Source: Opitutus sp. GAS368
Lineage (GTDB): Bacteria; Verrucomicrobiota; Verrucomicrobiia; Opitutales; Opitutaceae
Length of the DNA stretch: 45,702 nucleotides
Direction of reading: 5' to 3'
Assembly: GCA_945903465.1 (NCBI GenBank)
Contig: CAMDOF010000047.1
Coordinates: 1-45,702, forward strand
Part shown: positions 1 to 8,531 of the stretch, piece after piece
Layout of the letters: the number at the start of each line of letters is the position of its first letter
How positions within the stretch are numbered: the first letter of the stretch is position 1
Translations under genes and position numbers: made by a program
The notes under the pieces: generated by a model
Told to the model about the DNA's origin: nothing
The model's database searches: none
The model's input: the letters and a program-made list of their open reading frames with translations, nothing else

Positions 1-394
1 AGATGCCCACCCGCGCGGGATCGGCCAGGCCCTGCTCGATGCACCATTTCACGCCATCGGTGAGGTCGTCCTGCATCTTCCGACCGTAGCCCTTGTAGCC
101 GCCGAGTTGAAACTCCAGCCCGTAGCCGCCACTACCGCGGTAGTTGACCGGCAGCACCGCGTAGCCGCGGCTGGCCGAAGAACTGCACATCGTCGCTGTA
201 GCCCCACACGTCGCGGGGGCCATAGGGGCCGCCGTGCGGGATGACGAGCATGGGCATCTTCGTCGCGGGCCGGCCGATCGGTATCGTGAGGTAGCCGGGA
301 ATTTCCCAGCCGTCGCGGGCCTTAAACCGGATCGGTCGCATTTCCGAGAGCAGTTTCGGATCGATGCCTTTGCGGGCGCGGCCGAAGTTATAGC
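1..394 (-). pseudogene. S9 prolyl-oligopeptidase fragment, frameshifted and 5'-truncated
   Basis: The minus strand encodes part of an S9-family (acylaminoacyl/prolyl oligopeptidase) catalytic domain. It reads IRFKARDGWEIPGYLTIP and then the family HGGP motif (VIPHGGPYGPRD). At about position 178 the frame shifts: the open frame continues as nonsense, while another frame continues the family sequence (SRGYAVLPVNYRGSGGYG, later KMQDDLTDGVKWCIEQGL). One extra G in the run ttcttcggcc would explain the shift. The N-terminal propeller is missing, because at about 395 the frame runs directly into a TonB-receptor plug. The catalytic serine region would lie beyond the left edge of the window. The gene is dead in this form unless the extra base is a sequencing error. 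Confidence 0.8.
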
Positions 395-1053
395 TGCGGG
401 CGCGCTTGGTGATGTAATTTATCTGCCCGCCGGCGCCGCCGACACCGTAGAGGATGGCGTTGGGGCCCGCGGCGCCCTCGAGACGTTCGACGTTGTAGTC
501 ACCCGGGGTGGTCGAGCTCGGGAAATAGTTGCGCGTGCTCGGCTGCCTGGCCTGGCCGCGAAGCTGGGTGTTGGCGCCGCTGTCGCTCGGATCGACGTTC
601 ATGGAGGAGCCGTTCACGTTCCGAAAAGCCGCAGAACGCGAAGGAATGATCGGTCGCTCGGATCGACGTTCATGGAGGAGCCGTTCACGGCACCTTGCGG
701 TTGCTCGATGCCGCTGGTCAGCCACGAAGACGCCTCGACCATGGTGGCGGCGCCGAGGTCGTTGAGGAAATCGCGAGTGAGGACCGTGGTGGACGACGGC
801 GTCATGAGGAGATTGGTGCTGAGGCGGCCGGAGCTGATGGTGCCGGCGGCGGCATAGCCGTTGTCCTTGTCGGTTGCGACGAGGAACGGGAGCATTTCGA
901 CGGGGTTTTCTTTTGATGAAGGGGGGGGGCGAGGGGCGTCTCGGCCGCGCCGAGATTGGCGGCAGGGCCGGCGAAAAGGAACAAGGCGAACACGGTGGCG
1001 GGGCCGCGAAGCGAGGACGGTCTCGGGCGGGTGTGGGGAGCGCGTGATTTCAT
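395..1053 (-). pseudogene. TonB-dependent receptor, N-terminal remnant (signal peptide and plug)
   Basis: The minus strand from an ATG at 1053 encodes a signal peptide (PATVFALFLFAGPAANLGAA), then a plug domain typical of Opitutaceae TonB receptors: DKDNGYAAAGTISSGRL, TTVLTRDFLNDLGA, RLEGAAGPNAILYGVGGAGG, INYITKRA. It is broken three ways. The signal peptide and plug are in different frames on either side of a nine-G run (921-929 on the plus strand). A 71-bp insertion at 582-689 shifts the frame inside the plug. The barrel is replaced near position 395 by an S9 peptidase fragment. The homopolymer break could be a sequencing error or a phase-variable tract; the other two cannot be single-base errors. 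Confidence 0.8.
582..689. repeat. 37-bp direct duplication around a 34-bp unique insert
   Basis: Positions 582-618 and 653-689 are identical over 37 bp (beginning gtcgctcggatcg, ending gccgttcacg). They are separated by a 34-bp segment, 619-652, that resembles neither flank. Bases just outside the two copies differ, so the duplication ends are sharp. Removing one copy plus the insert (71 bp) rejoins the plug reading frame as GAVNGSSMNVDPSDSGANTQ, so the structure arose by insertion into once-coding DNA. Confidence 0.95.
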
Positions 1054-1165
1054 GGGGCGAGCTGGATGCTCGTGGAAGCGCCAGTGAAAGAAAACTGGAA
1101 ATTCGCGGCACCGCGGGGAATGCGGCAGCGTGTGCGGCATCGTGTGTTCCCTCGCACGGCTGCGG

Positions 1166-1560
1166 GATCACCCAAGCCCAAACTCATCTTGGATGGCACC
1201 GGCATCGCCCTCGAGTTCCGCTATACTCCGGAATATCTGAAGGCCGTGAACGCCCTCGGCCCAGTCACCGACCCAGTCAGAAGTGAAGTCACCCCGGAGG
1301 TCGCAGGTCAAGTCGCAGGTCAAGTCGCCGAACAAGTCACTCGCCTGCTTCCGCCGCTCGAATCGCAAGCATTGTCGGCCCAAGAACTGATGGCGACCCT
1401 TCGATTGGCCCATCGCCCACGTTTTCTTTATACCTACCTTCAGCCCGCCCTTGCCGCCGGCCTCATCGAGCGCACCCTCCCCGCCAAACCCAACAGCCGC
1501 CTCCAAAAATACCGCCTCACCGCGTTGGGCCGCGCTTGGCTCGCCCAACACTGTCGCTGA
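1166..1560 (+). pseudogene. C-terminal fragment of an AlbA_2/AAA_4-type ATP-binding (Fic-associated) protein
   Basis: The frame reads LILDGTGIALEFRYTPEYL, then the repetitive linker EVAGQVAGQVAEQVTRLL, then a winged-helix-like tail (LSAQELMATLRL, FLYTYLQPALAAGLIE, KPNSRLQKYRLTALGRAWL) and a stop at 1560. This is the usual C-terminus of the putative DNA-binding/AAA_4 proteins that often sit next to type I restriction systems and Fic genes. The N-terminal AlbA_2 domain is absent; upstream codons in this frame lie in the mirror of the TonB-receptor leader and have no family character. I infer a 5'-truncated remnant. The hsdM remnant just downstream fits a decayed defence locus. Confidence 0.65.
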
Positions 1561-1597
1561 GAATCCAGGCCCGCCACCGCCCGCCACCGCCCGCCGC

Positions 1598-1932
1598 CGC
1601 GCCGTCATGAACCTCGCACTACGCGGCAGCGAGGCCGACTTCGACCCCTCGCACGCTAACACCTCCCGCGATCTCCATCTCGACGGACCGGGAAATGGCG
1701 GCGCGTACCGTTTTTATCCGTGCACGCTAACACCTCCCGCGATCTCCATCTCGACGGACGCTGGTCTTGGCATCGTGAAACGACGACGGGCTCCGGCTAT
1801 CTGCCCGCCAATTGTAGCATGTGCTCCAACCAGTCGGGCGAACGTGACATCCGCCGCATGGCCCAGGCGGGTCGGCGGGACTGGTGGTCGATCCGCGAGT
1901 TGCGGTGGCGTCGCGTTCGCGCCACTCGTTAA
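1598..1932 (+). pseudogene. Type I restriction-modification methyltransferase (HsdM) remnant
   Basis: Two blocks match HsdM-type N6-adenine methylases: MNLALRGSEADFDPSHANTS followed by RDLHLDG (the family has MNLAIRG...SHADTFHRDLHPD), and later NCSMCSNQSGERDIRR (the family has GSMSSNQSGEGEIRK). The NPPF catalytic region between them is missing, so the gene has an internal deletion. A 71-bp duplication-insertion lies inside it (1651-1759) and puts the two blocks in different frames; deleting the 71 bp puts them back in one frame. The sequence after about 1860 no longer looks like the family. Confidence 0.6.
1651..1759. repeat. 37/38-bp direct duplication around a 33/34-bp insert
   Basis: Positions 1651-1688 and 1722-1759 are identical (beginning gcacgctaacacctcc, ending ctcgacggac), with a unique segment between them. 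The period is exactly 71 bp, the same as at 582, but the sequence is unrelated. The first frame (HANTSRDLHLDG) and the frame after the second copy (RWSWHRETTT) differ by 71 bp, so excision of one period makes a continuous hsdM-like frame. Confidence 0.95.
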
Positions 1933-2258
1933 AATCCTCATCGTGCAATTCGCCGTGCCGGATCGGTTCCTTTTGGGAACAGCCGATTTCGACCCACGAC
2001 CAGCGAACGGCTTTTCAGGCTTTATCTTCGCGCCGTGAGGCTGGCGCGTGAGCCATGAGACCGCGCCGTAGGAGCGCCCTACCCTCTTGGGCAGCTTCAA
2101 TAAAACGAAACAAGAACACGGTGATTCTTTCCCATGCCCTGTTCGCCAAGCAATCGGTGCAACCCATCGTGCGACAATCTACAGAAAACCTGATCTCCCT
2201 TCTCAACCAGGAGTCGCCCCGCGGTTGCTCGACCGCGAAAGCATCCCTTTGTTTTCAC

Positions 2259-2500
2259 GTAACTGCTCAGGTCGATTCTCGGCCATCACGAGCACCGATC
2301 ACCTTTGGTGCGGTGACCAAAGCGGTCCGCACAGTCCACTGTGCGGCTCTGGGTCAGGAGACGCCCCTTCCGCACAGGGGACTGTGCGGACCCCTTTCGC
2401 CGACAGCCGCGTCCGGCCCCACTCGCTAGGCTCGGTCGGCAAAGTCCGGATCAACGCGAGGTCTCCCCCACCCAACTCACGGCCTGGAACCAGCCCCACA
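2259..2500 (-). mobile_element. Interspersed MITE-like element, copy 1 (truncated)
   Basis: This begins with the terminal repeat gtaactgctcagg and continues as the reverse complement of the elements at 7852 and 23479. Both internal hairpins are present (CCGCACAG stems around 2330-2350 and 2380-2400). Similarity ends after the segment corresponding to ggccgggagttgg, so the opposite terminus is missing. No transposase is present. Confidence 0.8.
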
Positions 2501-2589
2501 CCGACCGGCTCACGACGGCGTTCGATTATTGATCGGAGTGACGTCGGCCGGATGGTCTTCAGCGGAACCAATCAACCCCTCCCCCCGCA

Positions 2590-2652
2590 GATCCAGTTTC
2601 CTGGCAGCCCCGCCCCACAGTCGGGTTTTGGCCGTGACCGAAAAAAACCGAG
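2590..2652 (-). repeat. Degenerate copy of a hairpin repeat also found at 45470
   Basis: The segment gggttttggccgtgaccgaa, preceded by a gcagccccgcccc block and followed by aaaaacc, is the reverse complement of the element at 45470-45535. In this copy the inner palindrome has decayed (acagtcgggttttgg in place of ccaaaatcggattttgg). It lies just upstream of lysA in non-coding DNA. Confidence 0.6.
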
Positions 2653-2772
2653 CCCACCTTTCACCCCAACGCTTAACCACTCCAGTTTTCTAGGAAGAAT
2701 ACCTAAAAAGCTCGCGGTGTTAAAAAGGCTGGAAGGGCCGAGGCAGCATGCCACAGTTCGTGCATCCATACC

Positions 2773-4029
2773 GTGCAGCACCATCCTTTCCTCTCTCCCG
2801 CCATTGCGTCGACCATTGCCGCCGCGCACGGCACTCCTTGCTACGTCTACGACCAAGCCACGCTCGAGGCTCAGGCCGACGCGATGCTGGGCTTCCCGAA
2901 CGCTTTTGGGCTGACGGTCCGGTTCGCAATGAAGGCCTGCCCGAACGCCTCGGTGCTTCGCCTCTTTGCCGCCAAGGGCCTCCATTTAGACGCGAGCTCT
3001 GGCTATGAAGTGCGCCGCGCGATCAAGGCCGGCGTCTCGGCCGAGCGGATTTCCTTATCGTCGCAGGAGCTGCCGGGCGATTTCGCCGAACTCCTGCGCT
3101 TGGGCATCCACGTGAACGCCTGTTCGCTGCTGCAGCTGGAGCGGATTGGTCAGGCGATGCCCGGCCAACAAGTCGGCCTACGGTTCAATCCCGGCCGTGG
3201 CTCGGGTGGTACGGGCAAGACAAACGTCGGTGGGCCGGACTCTTCCTTCGGCATCTGGCATGAATGGGCGGACCAAGCGCAGGCCATCGCTTCCCAATAC
3301 AAGCTGAAGGTCGTCCGCATTCACACGCACATTGGTTCCGGCAGCGATCCGGTCGTCTGGCAGGAAGTCTCCGCGGCGAGCCTCGCCCTCGTCCTGCGCT
3401 TTCCTGACGTCGTCACGCTCAACCTTGGCGGTGGCTACAAGGTCGCCCGCGTGGCAGCCGAGAAAGGGACCGACCCCCAGGTGGTGGGCGCGCCCGTGAA
3501 GCTCGCGTTCGAGAAATTTGCCGCCACCCACGGTCGACCGCTGCGTCTCGAAATCGAACCGGGCACCTTCTTGGTCGCCAACGCCGGCGCGGTGTTGTGC
3601 CGGGTGCAAGACGTCGTATCCACGGGCGCCCGCGAATTCCTCAAGCTCGATTCCGGCATGACCGAGATCCTGCGGCCATCGTTGTACGGCTCGCAGCACC
3701 CGGTGTATCTTTATCCAGCCCAGCCGACGGACCGCACGCGTGAATACGTGGTGGTGGGACATTGCTGCGAATCCGGCGACCTCATCAGCTGCGCGCCCGG
3801 CGAGCCCGAGACCTTGGCCATGCGCGCCTTGCCGGAAGCGGTGGCCGGCGACCTCGTGGTCATCGGTGGTGCGGGGGCTTATTGCGCGGGCATGAGTACG
3901 AAGAACTACAACTCCTTCCCGGAAGCGCCCGAAGTGCTCCTGCAAGCGCGCGAGCAATTTCGACTCATCCGTCATCGCCAGACACTCGACCAGATTCTCC
4001 AGAACGAAACGGGCCCAGCCGTTCTCTGA
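2773..4029 (+). CDS. lysA: Diaminopimelate decarboxylase
   Basis: A PLP-dependent fold-type III decarboxylase that makes L-lysine from meso-diaminopimelate, the last step of lysine synthesis. At 418 aa it has the family length. Lys54 in FAMKACPN is the expected PLP Schiff-base lysine. Other hallmarks are HTHIGSGSD, the glycine-rich phosphate-binding NLGGGYK, the EPGTFLV loop and the CESGDL motif, whose cysteine completes the active site across the dimer. The start is a GTG at 2773 (protein MQHHPFLSP); the nearby ATG at 2748 is in another frame. It stands alone, about 140 bp upstream of the phosphatase gene. A closely related diamino-acid decarboxylase is possible, but the CESGD motif favours LysA. 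Confidence 0.9.
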   Translation: MQHHPFLSPAIASTIAAAHGTPCYVYDQATLEAQADAMLGFPNAFGLTVRFAMKACPNASVLRLFAAKGLHLDASSGYEVRRAIKAGVSAERISLSSQELPGDFAELLRLGIHVNACSLLQLERIGQAMPGQQVGLRFNPGRGSGGTGKTNVGGPDSSFGIWHEWADQAQAIASQYKLKVVRIHTHIGSGSDPVVWQEVSAASLALVLRFPDVVTLNLGGGYKVARVAAEKGTDPQVVGAPVKLAFEKFAATHGRPLRLEIEPGTFLVANAGAVLCRVQDVVSTGAREFLKLDSGMTEILRPSLYGSQHPVYLYPAQPTDRTREYVVVGHCCESGDLISCAPGEPETLAMRALPEAVAGDLVVIGGAGAYCAGMSTKNYNSFPEAPEVLLQAREQFRLIRHRQTLDQILQNETGPAVL

Positions 4030-4173
4030 GCCGTCGCCGCCTCGGCGCCGAGTGAGGCCTTTCTGCTTTGAAAATTCTGATAAAATCTCGGCCACGGAAG
4101 CTTGAACTGACCTCACCGTATCAACGTTATCACGACCTTTATTCCGCCCGCGCGTCCTTTATCCCTCGTCGTA

Positions 4174-5865
4174 ATGGCCTTTCCTAAAACACTGTTCTTC
4201 GGCTCGCGCTTATCCTGGGTCACTCTCGCCTTAACGAGTTGGATGGGGAGCGCGGCGCCGTTGCTGGCCGCCGAACCCCCGAAATTGGTGGTGGTGCTGG
4301 TGGTGGATCAATTTCGCGGAGATTTCATCGCGCGTTACCGCGAGCACTTTGTGCCGGGCGGTATCCAACTCATGCTGGCTGAGGGCGCGTACTTCAGCGA
4401 ATGCCACTATCGCCAGTCCATCACGAAGACCGCCGCGGGTCACGCCGTGATTCTGAGCGGGGTCCACGCAGACGTGCACGGGATCATTGCGAACGACTGG
4501 CTCGATCGCGCGACGCTGAAAAAAGTTAATAGTATTGATGACGACACCGTTCAACTCATCGGCGTGAGCGCGGCCCGAGGCGGCGCGAAGCTACCGGCCG
4601 CCAACGCGGCCGCGGGCGGATCTCCCCGCAATTTCCTGGCCACCACGGTGAGCGACGACTTCAAACTCGCGCACGCCGGCCGGCCCAAGATTATCGCGAT
4701 TTCGAGCAAAGATCGCTCGGCGATCCTGCTCGGCGGTAAACAGGCCGATGCCGCGTATTGGATGGACCAAGGCCGCATGATTTCCTCCACCTACTATCAG
4801 AAGCAACTGCCGGAGTGGGTGCAGGCGTTTAACGACGTCGGCCGCGTCGAGTCGTTCTTTGGAAAAACGTGGGAGCGATTACTCCCGCTCGCCGCCTATG
4901 AGAAGATCCATGGGCCCGACGACGTGCCCTGGGAATACGCCGGCTTGGGTTTGGGGCGCACGCTGCCGAAGCGGATCGATGGCGGGGCGGCGACGATCGC
5001 CGCTCCATTTTACAACGCCTTCGAGCTCTCTCCGTTCAAGAGCGAAGTGCTCGTCGATTTCGCCCGCGCTGTGCTGGAAAATGAAAATCTCGGACGCCGC
5101 GGCGTGACTGATTTTCTGGGCGTGAGTTTTTCAGTGAACGATTCGATCGGCCATGAGTACGGCCCCGACAGTCACGAGGTGATGGATATGATGCTGCGCA
5201 CCGACCGGATGCTGGCAGATCTGTTCAAGGTCATCGACGAGCGAGTCGGATTGAAGAACTGCACCCTTTTGCTGACCGGCGATCACGGAGCACCTCCGAT
5301 GCCGGAGCGGTTGCGCACCATTGCTCCCGGCATTGACGCAGGACGCATCGATCATCCGCGGGTGCTTACCACCGGTGAGGCCGCGCTCACCCAAGCCTTC
5401 GGGGCGTTGCCGGAGGGGCGCCGCTGGTTCGTGACCGATAGCACGGCGCTCATTTTCTCGATCGACGTCCTCAAGGAGCGTAACGTGGCTCCGGCGGCGG
5501 CTGAGGCCGTCCTGCGTGATGCCCTGCTGACGATTCCGTTTATCGCGGCGGCGTTCACGCGCACCGAACTGGCGGCGCACCGCGCGACGGGGGAATTTGC
5601 GGCCGCCGCCCAGTTGAGCTTTCATCCGCTGCGCAGCGGCGATGTGCTCTATATTCCCAAACCGTATTGGCTCGATCGCAAGACCGGCACCAATCACGGC
5701 ACGCCCTACAACTACGATACCCATGTACCTTTACTGTGGCTTGGCGTCGGGGTGATACCCAGTTTACGCTCGGAGCGCATCGGGGTCGACGACATCGCGC
5801 CAACTCTCGCAAATATTCTCGGACGGCTCGCACCGCCGCGCGGTCTGGGTCGGAACTTATTCTGA
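4174..5865 (+). CDS. PafA-like alkaline phosphatase family protein (exported)
   Basis: A 563-aa alkaline-phosphatase superfamily hydrolase with an N-terminal signal sequence (roughly residues 1-33, ending PLLAAEPP). The metal-binding aspartate is in VVVLVVDQFRGDF (Asp45). Thr86 in SITKTAAGHAVILSG is the likely nucleophile, as in PafA-type enzymes that use threonine where classical PhoA uses serine. Later metal ligands are in NDSIGHEYGPDSH, LLTGDHGAPP and NHGTPYNYDTHVPL. Family members hydrolyse phosphate monoesters or diesters in the periplasm; the exact substrate cannot be read from sequence. No Pho-box-like site or partner gene is evident. Confidence 0.85.
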   Translation: MAFPKTLFFGSRLSWVTLALTSWMGSAAPLLAAEPPKLVVVLVVDQFRGDFIARYREHFVPGGIQLMLAEGAYFSECHYRQSITKTAAGHAVILSGVHADVHGIIANDWLDRATLKKVNSIDDDTVQLIGVSAARGGAKLPAANAAAGGSPRNFLATTVSDDFKLAHAGRPKIIAISSKDRSAILLGGKQADAAYWMDQGRMISSTYYQKQLPEWVQAFNDVGRVESFFGKTWERLLPLAAYEKIHGPDDVPWEYAGLGLGRTLPKRIDGGAATIAAPFYNAFELSPFKSEVLVDFARAVLENENLGRRGVTDFLGVSFSVNDSIGHEYGPDSHEVMDMMLRTDRMLADLFKVIDERVGLKNCTLLLTGDHGAPPMPERLRTIAPGIDAGRIDHPRVLTTGEAALTQAFGALPEGRRWFVTDSTALIFSIDVLKERNVAPAAAEAVLRDALLTIPFIAAAFTRTELAAHRATGEFAAAAQLSFHPLRSGDVLYIPKPYWLDRKTGTNHGTPYNYDTHVPLLWLGVGVIPSLRSERIGVDDIAPTLANILGRLAPPRGLGRNLF

Positions 5866-6438
5866 CGGCGGCGCCGGGCGGCACTCCCCGGCGCAAGCGA
5901 TGGCGTTTTGATCTTGGGGAGCCCGCTCTGCGATCGCCTCACGCGCAAACGCGATCGACGCGATTAGGCCGGAGTGCAACTCACGATTTCCGGGCAGAAC
6001 AACCGCCCGTCGAACCGTTCCAGGCAGACTGAGACCGCCGCTCTGAAGGGCGAAGCCCTCCCGTGGGCCTGACGGCACGTTGAAGAAGTCAACCGCGGCG
6101 GGAGTTCTCGATTTGGTGATGGGGCCAATACCTGACCGCCTTGCGGGCAGGATGAGATTGAACGGCGTTGTCATAATGAGGCGGGCGGTGGGGTTGCCGG
6201 CGGCAACTCAAACCCGAGCGGATTGCTTTCCGCTGGAAATTCGGGACGAAATTTCCCAGGTGCGACGGCGCAGTGAGCGACGAAATTTCTCAATGCGGCC
6301 CGCTACGAAATGAACAAGTGGCGCCGGGCTTGGCACTTGGCGCGAGCGAGCGACTCGGCACCGCAAATGCAAGAGAGCATCTCGTCAGTCAGCGCAATCC
6401 TCCCAACAAAAAACCAACTCCCCACGGAGATTATCACC
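5866..6438. other. Intergenic region upstream of the small heat-shock genes
   Basis: I see no gene with family character here. An open frame on the minus strand (6174-5857) shows no recognisable domain. The sequence gacgaaatttc occurs twice, at 6245 and 6279, 34 bp apart. The first copy sits in an imperfect inverted repeat (tggaaattcgggacgaaatttccca). These could be operator half-sites for the heat-shock genes, but the nearer is about 150 bp from the start codon and they match no known heat-shock operator such as CIRCE. Confidence 0.3.
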
Positions 6439-6900
6439 ATGAGACTCGTTCGTTATTCACCCTCACACCATCGCGACCTGCCACCTTTTTCGGGCAGCTT
6501 TACACCCACGCCGTGGTCCGCTCTCGAGACCGAGATGGACCGTCTGTTTACCGCCTCGCCCGATGAACTTGCCATCGGGGCCACACCAGCGGCGCGCCTA
6601 CCGGTGGATCTCTACGAGGACAACGCGAACACCTACGTGCGGGCCGAACTCCCCGGAGTCAATCGGGCCGACATCGCGATCGAAGTCGTCAACGGCCTGC
6701 TGACCATCGCGGCGACTCGCAAGAACCCCGCGGCGAACGGTGTCGCCGAACCGTCCCTCGCGCTCAATCGCTCGCTGCAGATCAATGATGACGTGGCGAC
6801 CGACAAGATCACCGCGGCCTTCGAAAACGGCATGCTGACGCTCACGTTGCCCAAACGCGAAGTCGCCGTGCCCAAGAAAATCACCGTGACGGTGCAGTAG
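6439..6900 (+). CDS. Small heat-shock protein, Hsp20/alpha-crystallin family
   Basis: An ATP-independent holdase chaperone of 153 aa. The alpha-crystallin domain covers roughly residues 50-150: LPVDLYEDNANTYVRAELPG, then a strand rich in hydrophobics, then FENGMLTLTLPKRE, which matches the family A-x-x-x-n-GvL motif. The start at 6439 (MRLVRYSPSHH) is chosen because acggag lies about 8 bp upstream and the frame extending further upstream has no family sequence. It is followed after 57 bp by a second Hsp20 gene, so the two are probably co-transcribed and may form mixed oligomers. Confidence 0.9.
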   Translation: MRLVRYSPSHHRDLPPFSGSFTPTPWSALETEMDRLFTASPDELAIGATPAARLPVDLYEDNANTYVRAELPGVNRADIAIEVVNGLLTIAATRKNPAANGVAEPSLALNRSLQINDDVATDKITAAFENGMLTLTLPKREVAVPKKITVTVQ

Positions 6901-6957
6901 TCGATCGCGGTCTTCATCCATTCACCCATCCCGCTAAAATCTTTAATCCATCCGGCC

Positions 6958-7362
6958 ATGTCTCTCCTGCAAAATATCCTGCCCTCATTCGCGTGCGTTA
7001 CTGCGCCCAGCGCTCCTGCGCCTGCGGCAAAACCCATCCCAACCGTGAAACCAACCTATGAAATCAAGGGAAATCCCGACACGTATAACGTCACCGTCCG
7101 CCTGCCTGGGGTCACCAAGGACAGCCTTGAAATCACCGCGGACGAGCAGCAAGTCCGGCTGATCGGCCGCCGCGTTTGGCGGCGCCCGGAAACGTGGGTC
7201 CCCGTGTATCTAGAAAGTGGTGACGCCGTTTACGAACTCGTGCTCTCGCATGATGGCGCCATCGATACGAAAAAGATCGGGGCTGAGCTGCGCGACGGCG
7301 TGCTGCGTATGACGTTGCCAAAACCCGAAGCCGCCAAGCCGCTTAAAATCGCCGTAGCCTGA
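6958..7362 (+). CDS. Second Hsp20/alpha-crystallin family protein
   Basis: This 134-aa protein has a proline/alanine-rich N-terminal arm (APSAPAPAAKPIPTV) and an alpha-crystallin domain (YEIKGNPDTYNVTVRLPGV; LRDGVLRMTLPKPEAAKPLK). The C-terminal I-x-I/V tail (KIAVA) is the segment that docks between dimers in this family. It is shorter and more divergent than its upstream neighbour, an arrangement common where paired sHSPs have specialised. A terminator-like hairpin lies about 55 bp after the stop, which supports a two-gene unit. Confidence 0.85.
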   Translation: MSLLQNILPSFACVTAPSAPAPAAKPIPTVKPTYEIKGNPDTYNVTVRLPGVTKDSLEITADEQQVRLIGRRVWRRPETWVPVYLESGDAVYELVLSHDGAIDTKKIGAELRDGVLRMTLPKPEAAKPLKIAVA

Positions 7363-7418
7363 GCCGGGCGGCCGCCGGACAGGCGCCGCGCTTCGCTGGA
7401 AAATCCGCTGGGCCGAGC

Positions 7419-7453
7419 GCCGGGACTCGCGCGCCCGAGCCCGGCGTTTCTTC
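7419..7453 (+). terminator. Rho-independent-like hairpin after the Hsp20 pair
   Basis: A GC-rich inverted repeat (gccgggactcg at 7419-7429, cgagcccggc at 7436-7445) is followed by gtttcttc. One unpaired base interrupts the stem and the T-run is short, so termination may be partial. Confidence 0.5.
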
Positions 7454-7850
7454 GAAAATAAAGCGCGAACTATTTTGACGCAAAAACCGAAAAACGAGGC
7501 GGGCGAAGCGGCGGAGGCGAGCGTCCCATGAATCTCAAGCTAAGCCCTGCGGCGATTCCGATGAAGGCTGAGCAGTTGGCCGCTCGGGCGGACCCAAAAC
7601 TGGCGCGAACGCGGGTCAGTGGCATCGGCGACCCGCCCATGCCCGCACCGGCGCCGGCCGTAACGTGAAGCCGCGCCTCGTTGGCGAGTTCAAGATCCAG
7701 CCGGCCGCCTGACCTGACCGTCGAACCGGGCAAATTCATCCGGCGTGATCGAGCGCCACGAGGGCGGCGCCGTGATCGACATCGGCAGAGTCAGAAAGAT
7801 AGGGTGATAAAATTCAGCCCAACATTTTAGTGCGTCCATCCGATCAGTTA
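7454..7850. other. Non-coding stretch before repeat element copy 2
   Basis: I find no supported gene. A minus-strand open frame (7739-7470) is rich in Ala/Gly/Arg, has no recognisable motif and no clear ribosome binding site. The sequence just before the element is cagttacggtaactg, so the terminal repeat sits in a palindrome that extends outside the element. Confidence 0.3.
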
Positions 7851-7851
7851 C

Positions 7852-8212
7852 GGTAACTGCTCAGGGTGAAAAACGCTGACGGTGAACGCGCCCGTTACGC
7901 GAAGAAAGCCGAATTTTAGGCTGAACTCGGACTGCAGAGGGAGGGTCGCCTTCGTCCAAGGAGGAAAGCAGGATGGTTCAAGGCCGGGAGTTGGATGGTG
8001 GGGGGGGACCTCGCGTTGATCCGGACTTTGCCGACCGAGCCCAGCGAGTGGGGCCGGAAGCGACTGTCGGCGAAAGTGGTCCGCACAGTCCCCTGTGCGG
8101 AAGGGGCGTCTCCTGACTCGGAGCCGCCCAGGGGACTGGGCGGACCCCTGTGGTCACCGCGCCAGAGGTGATCGGTGCTCGTGATGGCCGGGAATCGACT
8201 TGAGCAGTTACC
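7852..8212 (+). mobile_element. Interspersed MITE-like element, copy 2 (complete, about 361 bp)
   Basis: The ends form terminal inverted repeats: ggtaactgctcagg on the left and cttgagcagttacc on the right. Inside are two hairpins. The first is tccgcacag-tccc-ctgtgcgga (8080-8101) and the second is ccgcccag-ggga-ctgggcgg (8124-8143). In the other two copies the second stem is ccgcacag/ctgtgcgg, so both arms changed together here, which implies pairing is maintained. There is no transposase and no plausible protein, so it would have to be mobilised in trans. A clear target-site duplication is not visible. Confidence 0.85.
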
Positions 8213-8531
8213 AAAAATCTGTCGTTTTGAAAATCTGCTTAAGCTGGAACTTTGCTTACCCTTAAGCCGCGAGGCTTGGTCCTGCTGCTGGGGGAAGGGG
8301 CCCGCGGTGCCTGAACTTACGCAAGGAGGGCAGTAGACCGACTAGCCCTGCATCCACGTGCTGGCGGACCTCGGGCTCGGCGTGCGATCGTCGCTGGGCT
8401 GACTCCAGAGCTGGGGCCACGCGCTCCGCCACCTCGAGAAAGGCCACGCCGGGGAGTTGCCGCCGCGGAAATTAAAAAACGCTGGGTTGCCGGTTAATTT
8501 TTTCGCGACTTCGGCTTTTCCGATTGCCACG
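8213..8531. other. Intergenic region with possible coding decay
   Basis: Between repeat element copy 2 and the dehydrogenase gene I see no intact gene. One plus-strand frame reads VLADLGLGVRSSLG, then a stop, then LQSWGHALRHLEKGHAGELP, which has a protein-like composition, but I cannot assign it to a family. Confidence 0.25.

Noticed and set aside
5857..6174. Minus-strand open frame overlapping the end of the phosphatase gene
   Set aside because: It has no recognisable domain and shares the 3' end of a well-supported gene; kept only as intergenic sequence.
7978..8214. Open frames inside the interspersed elements (for example minus strand here, and similar ones near 2299 and 23471) giving similar peptides
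   Set aside because: The peptides recur only because the DNA repeat recurs; the paired hairpins and out-of-frame indels between copies argue against a selected protein.
8216..8457. Possible insertion-sequence transposase remnant
   Set aside because: One frame has protein-like composition but no DDE or other transposase motif could be recognised.
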